This document shows positions 59,321 through 62,996 of a stretch of DNA of 62,996 nucleotides, in pieces (positions within the stretch are counted from its first letter, which is position 1; each line of letters begins with the position of its first letter). The notes under the pieces were generated by a model. It was not told the DNA's origin and ran no database searches. It was given only the letters and a program-made list of their open reading frames with translations. A program made the translations under genes and the position numbers. Origin of the DNA: Halanaerobium sp051746665 (GTDB lineage Bacteria; Bacillota; Halanaerobiia; Halanaerobiales; Halanaerobiaceae); contig JBNJFG010000004.1 in assembly GCA_051746665.1 (NCBI GenBank), positions 1 through 62,996 of the forward strand, written 5' to 3'.

Positions 59321-59415
59321 AAAATTTAATTTTTAGAATAAATCAGTTGTGAACTTTTTACTCTAATTCTGAATAGCAGTTATTTTTAACTGAGCTTTAT
59401 TATTTAAGCCAGAAA

Positions 59416-59877
59416 TTAAGAATTTTTTCCAACAGCATCTAGTACCTCATCAATATCTGGTAATTCTGAGATGTCATATTCTTTGGCCCAAAGAACTTCT
59501 CCTTGAGCATTAACCAAAATATTTACTCTACCTGAAATTCCTTTTTCTTCTATAAAAATTCCTAGTTTTGAAGCAAAGTCTCCATGAGGCCAAAAATCAG
59601 ATAAAAGCCTCAAATTTTCTAAACCTATATTTGCTGCCCATGCTCGCTTAGCAGGAACAGGATCAACACTAATTCCAAGAGGAACAGTATTGTTTTTTTC
59701 AAATTCTTCATAATTTACTTCTAAAGCCTGCATCTGATCACGACAAACACTTGTCCAAGCTAAAGGATGAAATGACAATAATATATTTTTGCCATCAAAT
59801 TTATCTAAAGTTATTTCTTCTTCATTGTGATCTCTTAGTTTTAATTCTGGAATTTTATCTCCTACATTAAATTTCAT
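59416..59877 (-). CDS. One-Cys peroxiredoxin (AhpC/TSA, AhpE-like)
   Basis: 153-aa thiol peroxidase that reduces peroxides. The active site is PLAWTSVCRDQ, with Thr42 and peroxidatic Cys45 in the PxxxTxxC pattern. It is the only Cys, so the enzyme must be recycled by an external thiol. NILLSFHPLAWT before it and the C-terminal GRVNILVNAQGEVLWAKEYD are normal for the fold. It has its own near-consensus promoter and terminator, so it is a single-gene unit for oxidative stress in an anaerobe. Confidence 0.93.
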   Translation of the reverse strand: MKFNVGDKIPELKLRDHNEEEITLDKFDGKNILLSFHPLAWTSVCRDQMQALEVNYEEFEKNNTVPLGISVDPVPAKRAWAANIGLENLRLLSDFWPHGDFASKLGIFIEEKGISGRVNILVNAQGEVLWAKEYDISELPDIDEVLDAVGKNS

Positions 59878-59929
59878 TTAAGATACCTCCTGTAAAATAT
59901 ATTTAAACTCGAGTTGTTAACTTGGATTA

Positions 59930-59958
59930 ATTATATAGTTATTGAGAATAAATATCAA
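59930..59958 (-). promoter_or_regulatory. Promoter of peroxiredoxin gene
   Basis: Minus strand: -35 TTGATA (59953-59958), 17-bp spacer, perfect -10 TATAAT (59930-59935). No clear PerR box overlaps it. Confidence 0.7.
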
Positions 59959-60009
59959 GTTAAAATTTAACAATTCCAATAAAATTATTTTTAATATCAT
60001 TTAAAAACA

Positions 60010-60018
60010 TGATATAAT
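60010..60018 (+). promoter_or_regulatory. Extended -10 element of tRNA-Pro
   Basis: TGA-TATAAT at 60010-60018 lies 15 bp before the tRNA; the matching -35 (TTTAAT-like) is weak. Confidence 0.55.
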
Positions 60019-60033
60019 ATATTTTATCTAAAA

Positions 60034-60110
60034 CTGGCTGTAGCGCAGTTTGGTAGCGCGCTTCGTTCGGGGCGAAGAAGTCCGGGGTTCAAATCCCCGC
60101 AGCCAGACCA
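60034..60110 (+). tRNA. tRNA-Pro (anticodon CGG)
   Basis: A full cloverleaf can be drawn: acceptor stem CTGGCTG/CAGCCAG, D stem GCGC/GCGC, anticodon stem CTTCG/CGAAG with loop TTCGGGG, T stem CGGGG/CCCCG with loop TTCAAAT, discriminator A and encoded CCA. The anticodon CGG is at 60068-60070 and reads CCG proline codons. It is a single-gene unit, with a terminator 20 nt after. Confidence 0.97.
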
Positions 60111-60130
60111 TCTATCTTTTAAAATATAAA

Positions 60131-60184
60131 AAAGCAATAAAACCATTAACTATTTAAAATAGTCTAGTTTTATTGCTTTTATTA
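60131..60184. terminator. Bidirectional terminator, tRNA-Pro / FAD dehydrogenase
   Basis: Perfect 13-bp stem AAAGCAATAAAAC/GTTTTATTGCTTT (60131-60143 with 60167-60179) and inner ACTATT/AATAGT; T-rich on both strands beyond the stem. It separates convergent genes. Confidence 0.85.
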
Positions 60185-60200
60185 TTATAAATTCAACTTA

Positions 60201-61598
60201 TTAATTATTTAATTTTTCCATTATTGAACGCGCAATAACTATTCCGGAAACAGAAGCCTGCATTAAGCCTCTTGTTATACCTGCTCCATCGCCTCCAAAA
60301 AATAAGTTTTTCACTTTAGACTCTAAATTATCACCAATATTCAATCTAGATGAATAAAATTTAACTTCTACACCATAAAGTAAAGTATCACGCCCATAAA
60401 TACCCGGAGTTATTTTATCTAACGCTTTTAACATTTCAATAATTCCTGTTAAATGTCTATGAGGTAAAACTAAAGATAAATCTCCAGGAGTTGCACCTTT
60501 TAAAGTGGGCTCTGTAATAGATCTTTTAAGCCTTTCTTCAGTAGTTCTTCTTCCATCAAGTAAGTCTCCCAATCTTTGAACTAAAACTCCACCAGCTAAT
60601 AAATTAGCAAGTTTAGCAATATCTTTACCATAAGTAATTGGTTCATGAAATGGTTCTGTAAATGTCTTACTAACTAAAAGTGCGAAATTTGTGTTATGTG
60701 TTTTAATATCAGAGTGACTGTGACCATTTACAGTAATCAACCCTTGATTATTTTCACTAACAACTTCTCCATATGGAGACATACAAAATGTTCTAACCTT
60801 ATCATCAAAAGTAGGTGTATGATAAATTAATTTAGATTCATATAAATTATCAGTCATATATTCTGTTATTGCTGCTGGACATTCAACTCTAACACCAATA
60901 TCAACCGGGTTAATTGCTGTTTCAATATCTAATTTTTTTGCTTCATTTGTTAACCATTCAGCATTTTCTCTACCTGCTGCAGCCATTACATAATCAGCTG
61001 TTATTTTTTCTCCAGCAGCAGTTTTTATAGCTTCAATTTTGTTATCTTCTACTATAAACTGCTTGACATTGACTCCAAATCGAATTTCTACGCCTTTTTC
61101 TTCTAAAAAATCCTGCATATTCTGTAAAACAACCTGACTATATCCTGTTCCTAAATGTCTTAAACTAGCAGGGATAAATTTCAATTCAGCTCTTACAGCT
61201 TTTTTTCGAATTTCATCCTGCTTATCCTCAGCAACTCCAAAAACACGATCAGGTGCTCCAAATTCCATATAAATATCATCTGCATAAGAAATATTATCAA
61301 TTAACTGCTGTCTGCCTATATACTTTTCTAAATTTCCACCAATATCAGGAGAAAGTGAAAGTTTTCCATCACTATAGGCTCCAGCTCCACCCCACCCTGA
61401 TACTATTGCGCAGCTGGGACAGTTAACACATCCCATACCAGGATTTTCTTTCATTGGACAAACTCTTCTTTCCAAATCAGTTCCCTTTTCTAAAATCAAA
61501 ATATCTAATTCTGCTTCTTTTTTGACAAATTCCATAGCAGTAAAAATTCCAGTTGGTCCAGCGCCAATGATAATTACATCATAATCTTTTTTACTCAT
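60201..61598 (-). CDS. FAD-dependent dehydrogenase, COG2509-like
   Basis: 465-aa flavoprotein. The N-terminal Rossmann motif is DVIIIGAGPTGIFTAMEF with ILEKG about 20 residues on, and the C-terminal FAD closure is FFGGDGAGITRGLMQASVSGI. A Cys-rich insert CPMKENPGMGCVNCPSCAIVSGWGGAGAYSDGKL at ~47-80 is typical of this COG2509 group and might bind metal or a cluster. The reaction is unknown; homologues are called NAD(FAD)-utilising dehydrogenases. Single gene on the minus strand between the OMP-like gene and tRNA-Pro. Confidence 0.9.
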   Translation of the reverse strand: MSKKDYDVIIIGAGPTGIFTAMEFVKKEAELDILILEKGTDLERRVCPMKENPGMGCVNCPSCAIVSGWGGAGAYSDGKLSLSPDIGGNLEKYIGRQQLIDNISYADDIYMEFGAPDRVFGVAEDKQDEIRKKAVRAELKFIPASLRHLGTGYSQVVLQNMQDFLEEKGVEIRFGVNVKQFIVEDNKIEAIKTAAGEKITADYVMAAAGRENAEWLTNEAKKLDIETAINPVDIGVRVECPAAITEYMTDNLYESKLIYHTPTFDDKVRTFCMSPYGEVVSENNQGLITVNGHSHSDIKTHNTNFALLVSKTFTEPFHEPITYGKDIAKLANLLAGGVLVQRLGDLLDGRRTTEERLKRSITEPTLKGATPGDLSLVLPHRHLTGIIEMLKALDKITPGIYGRDTLLYGVEVKFYSSRLNIGDNLESKVKNLFFGGDGAGITRGLMQASVSGIVIARSIMEKLNN

Positions 61599-61712
61599 TA
61601 ATTTTTAAACCTCCAGGTTTTAAATAAAGTCTAAATATTATTTTTTAGACAAACCAATGTTATAGTTTCTAGACCAATAACCAAAATCCTTCTTTTAATT
61701 TTTATTTTTCCA

Positions 61713-61740
61713 AAAAAAAGACCGGCCACAAGGACCGGTT
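61713..61740 (-). terminator. Terminator of outer-membrane-protein gene
   Basis: Stem ACCGG/CCGGT with a 9-nt loop at 61721-61739, followed on the minus strand by a run of eight T. Confidence 0.8.
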
Positions 61741-61780
61741 AATTAAAATTATTCATGTTTTTTATTAAATTATCTTTAAA

Positions 61781-62996
61781 TTAAAAGCTGATTAATGTTG
61801 AAATACCAAATTTAACACTTTTTGCTTTATCAGTTAACGCAAGTAGATCAGCGATACCTAAATTAATTTTGAAATTATTACTGATATTAATTCCCATGCC
61901 AGCTGCCAGTTCAATATCTTCTCTTAAAGAAGAGTAATTAACACCTAAACGCAGAGGTATAAATTTAGTTTTTCTAAATTCACTTCCCAAAGCATAGATA
62001 TTTTCATCTTGCCCTCCATCATAACTCACCCGGGAGTAGTCTGCATAAACTACAGTGTTTTGGCTAAATTCTTTTTTCATACCCAGTCTGTATACTCGAG
62101 GTAGTTTATATTTAATCTTTTCTTTAACTAAATCTCCGTCATCACTAGTAGGAACTTCTATCAGTTTATTATTATTAGTAGAATCAGGTTTATAAGTAGT
62201 TCCATCTTTAATATATTCATCTGCTGAAATTTCACCAATATTCATTGCACTAAAGGCAAAGCTATAGTCTCCACTGGTTTTAAGAGCTAATCCAAAATCA
62301 AAGGCATCACCAGTTGCATTTTCAGCTTCATTGGCATAAAATTCAGCTGAATCTGAATAAGTTATAGAAGGATTATTTGTATCAAGAATTTCAGCAGTAA
62401 TTTCTCCACCACCACGAAATTTATAAATCTCACCTTCTAAATAGTGATATGTAGCCCCAAAATAAAGTCCTTCCACTTTGTCTGAATCCTCTGACCACTG
62501 ACTAAAAATTTCGCGGGCATAACTTAAAGATACATCAGCAGTTGCTGCAGCTCCACCTGCAGTTTTACCAAAACTAGCTGTAACTTTGTTATCTTTTCTA
62601 TCAAGTAGTGCATCTAAACTGATTTCCGGAGTATCACCGGTTAAAATTTCAGCTGCATTACTATCAGTTTCCAGCATTCCCTCTCCGCGACCATTAACAG
62701 CTAAAGCAAAGTTTTTATAATAAAACTGAGTCCCAAAAGCAGTTCTTCCTGCTAAAATTAAATCTTCATCTGTTAATTTGCTTTCAATCTCATCTTCGGA
62801 AAACTCACTGTTTTCAAAAACATTATTCCAAACTGATAAACCAAAATTTGCTTTTACAGCAAAATTATTTTCTCTTAAGGCCAGACCAGCCGGATTAGAA
62901 TAGTAGGCAGCCTCTCCTGTCATGGTAGAAAAGTTATCACCCATTCCGATTGCTTCAGCATCGAGTGCGGCAGAGGCAGTTAATGCTGTTGATAAA
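61781..62996 (-). CDS. Outer-membrane beta-barrel-like protein (PorV/TraF/FadL-like), 5' end beyond window
   Basis: The frame is open to the right edge (about 404 codons seen), so the start is outside; the first visible residues LSTALTASAALDAEAIGMGDNFSTMTGEAAYYSNPAGLA look like the end of a signal peptide followed by the NPAGLA motif of the PorV/TraF/UPF0164 barrel family. The rest shows regularly alternating strands (YFGATYHYL, YSFAFSAMNIGEI, VVYADYSRVSYDGG, IPLRLGVNYSS) and ends KFGISTLISF, with the C-terminal Phe that barrel-assembly machinery recognises. Probable outer-membrane location, implying a diderm cell. Confidence 0.85.
   Translation of the reverse strand, partial: LSTALTASAALDAEAIGMGDNFSTMTGEAAYYSNPAGLALRENNFAVKANFGLSVWNNVFENSEFSEDEIESKLTDEDLILAGRTAFGTQFYYKNFALAVNGRGEGMLETDSNAAEILTGDTPEISLDALLDRKDNKVTASFGKTAGGAAATADVSLSYAREIFSQWSEDSDKVEGLYFGATYHYLEGEIYKFRGGGEITAEILDTNNPSITYSDSAEFYANEAENATGDAFDFGLALKTSGDYSFAFSAMNIGEISADEYIKDGTTYKPDSTNNNKLIEVPTSDDGDLVKEKIKYKLPRVYRLGMKKEFSQNTVVYADYSRVSYDGGQDENIYALGSEFRKTKFIPLRLGVNYSSLREDIELAAGMGINISNNFKINLGIADLLALTDKAKSVKFGISTLISF

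Noticed and set aside
1..62996. CRISPR arrays, insertion sequences, prophage or integrase genes
   Set aside because: No regular spacer-repeat array, no transposase or integrase frames and no terminal inverted repeats were seen; repeats found are single operators or terminators.

Overview
This window looks like chromosome from an anaerobic, low-GC, diderm Firmicute, most likely Halanaerobiales (Halanaerobium-like). That is an inference from AT-rich DNA with AGGAGG-type ribosome sites and Firmicute gene content (GatCAB, Hsp33, YlbF, TRAP/MtrB, SpoIIE-type phosphatase, [FeFe]-hydrogenases), combined with a probable outer-membrane beta-barrel at the right edge. I see no insertion sequence, phage gene or CRISPR array. 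Most genes lie on the minus strand.

Layout. 1-3.0 kb: two secreted proteins separated by a terminator, and a BTAD-type regulator. 3.1-9.1 kb: an iron-dependent alcohol dehydrogenase operon with a UPF0340 gene, then metallophosphoesterase, radical-SAM and PHP genes. 9.3-11.5 kb: a polar amino-acid ABC importer. 11.6-14.9 kb: an apparent operon mtrB (TRAP)-58-aa protein-pfkA-pyk. 15.0-23.0 kb: dnaE, an Nfu-like Fe-S protein, YlbF, phosphoesterase, a DUF362 ferredoxin-like protein, FmdB and an RNA uracil methyltransferase. 23.2-25.5 kb: AEC and MATE transporters on the plus strand. 25.5-30.3 kb: a sulfane-sulfur locus with ArsR regulator, MBL-rhodanese protein, SLC13 permease and two YeeE/YedE subunits. 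30.4-39.0 kb: Nudix, gatB-gatA-gatC, ligA, pcrA and a DUF123 protein.

39.1-46.6 kb is the most distinctive part. A SsuABC/TauABC-like importer has a near-consensus Fur box at its promoter. Directly upstream on the same strand is a five-gene cassette: thioredoxin-like [2Fe-2S] protein, PAS-containing sensory [FeFe]-hydrogenase, SpoIIE/PP2C phosphatase, second thioredoxin-like ferredoxin and a ferredoxin-rich [FeFe]-hydrogenase. This looks like a hydrogen or redox sensor wired to a phosphatase output. The 0.67-kb gap after it holds a promoter-terminator pair that fits an unannotated small RNA of about 210 nt.

47.3-63.0 kb: hflX, hslO, comB, recJ and a three-gene set that resembles AddAB split into an AddA-like helicase, an AddB-like ATPase and a free-standing Fe-S nuclease. 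These are followed by a DUF456 membrane protein, a one-Cys peroxiredoxin, tRNA-Pro(CGG), an FAD-dependent dehydrogenase and the truncated outer-membrane protein.

Several computed ORF starts are too far upstream. I moved starts where a Shine-Dalgarno sequence decides the issue and say so in each entry. Family names come from recognising motifs by eye; no database search was run.
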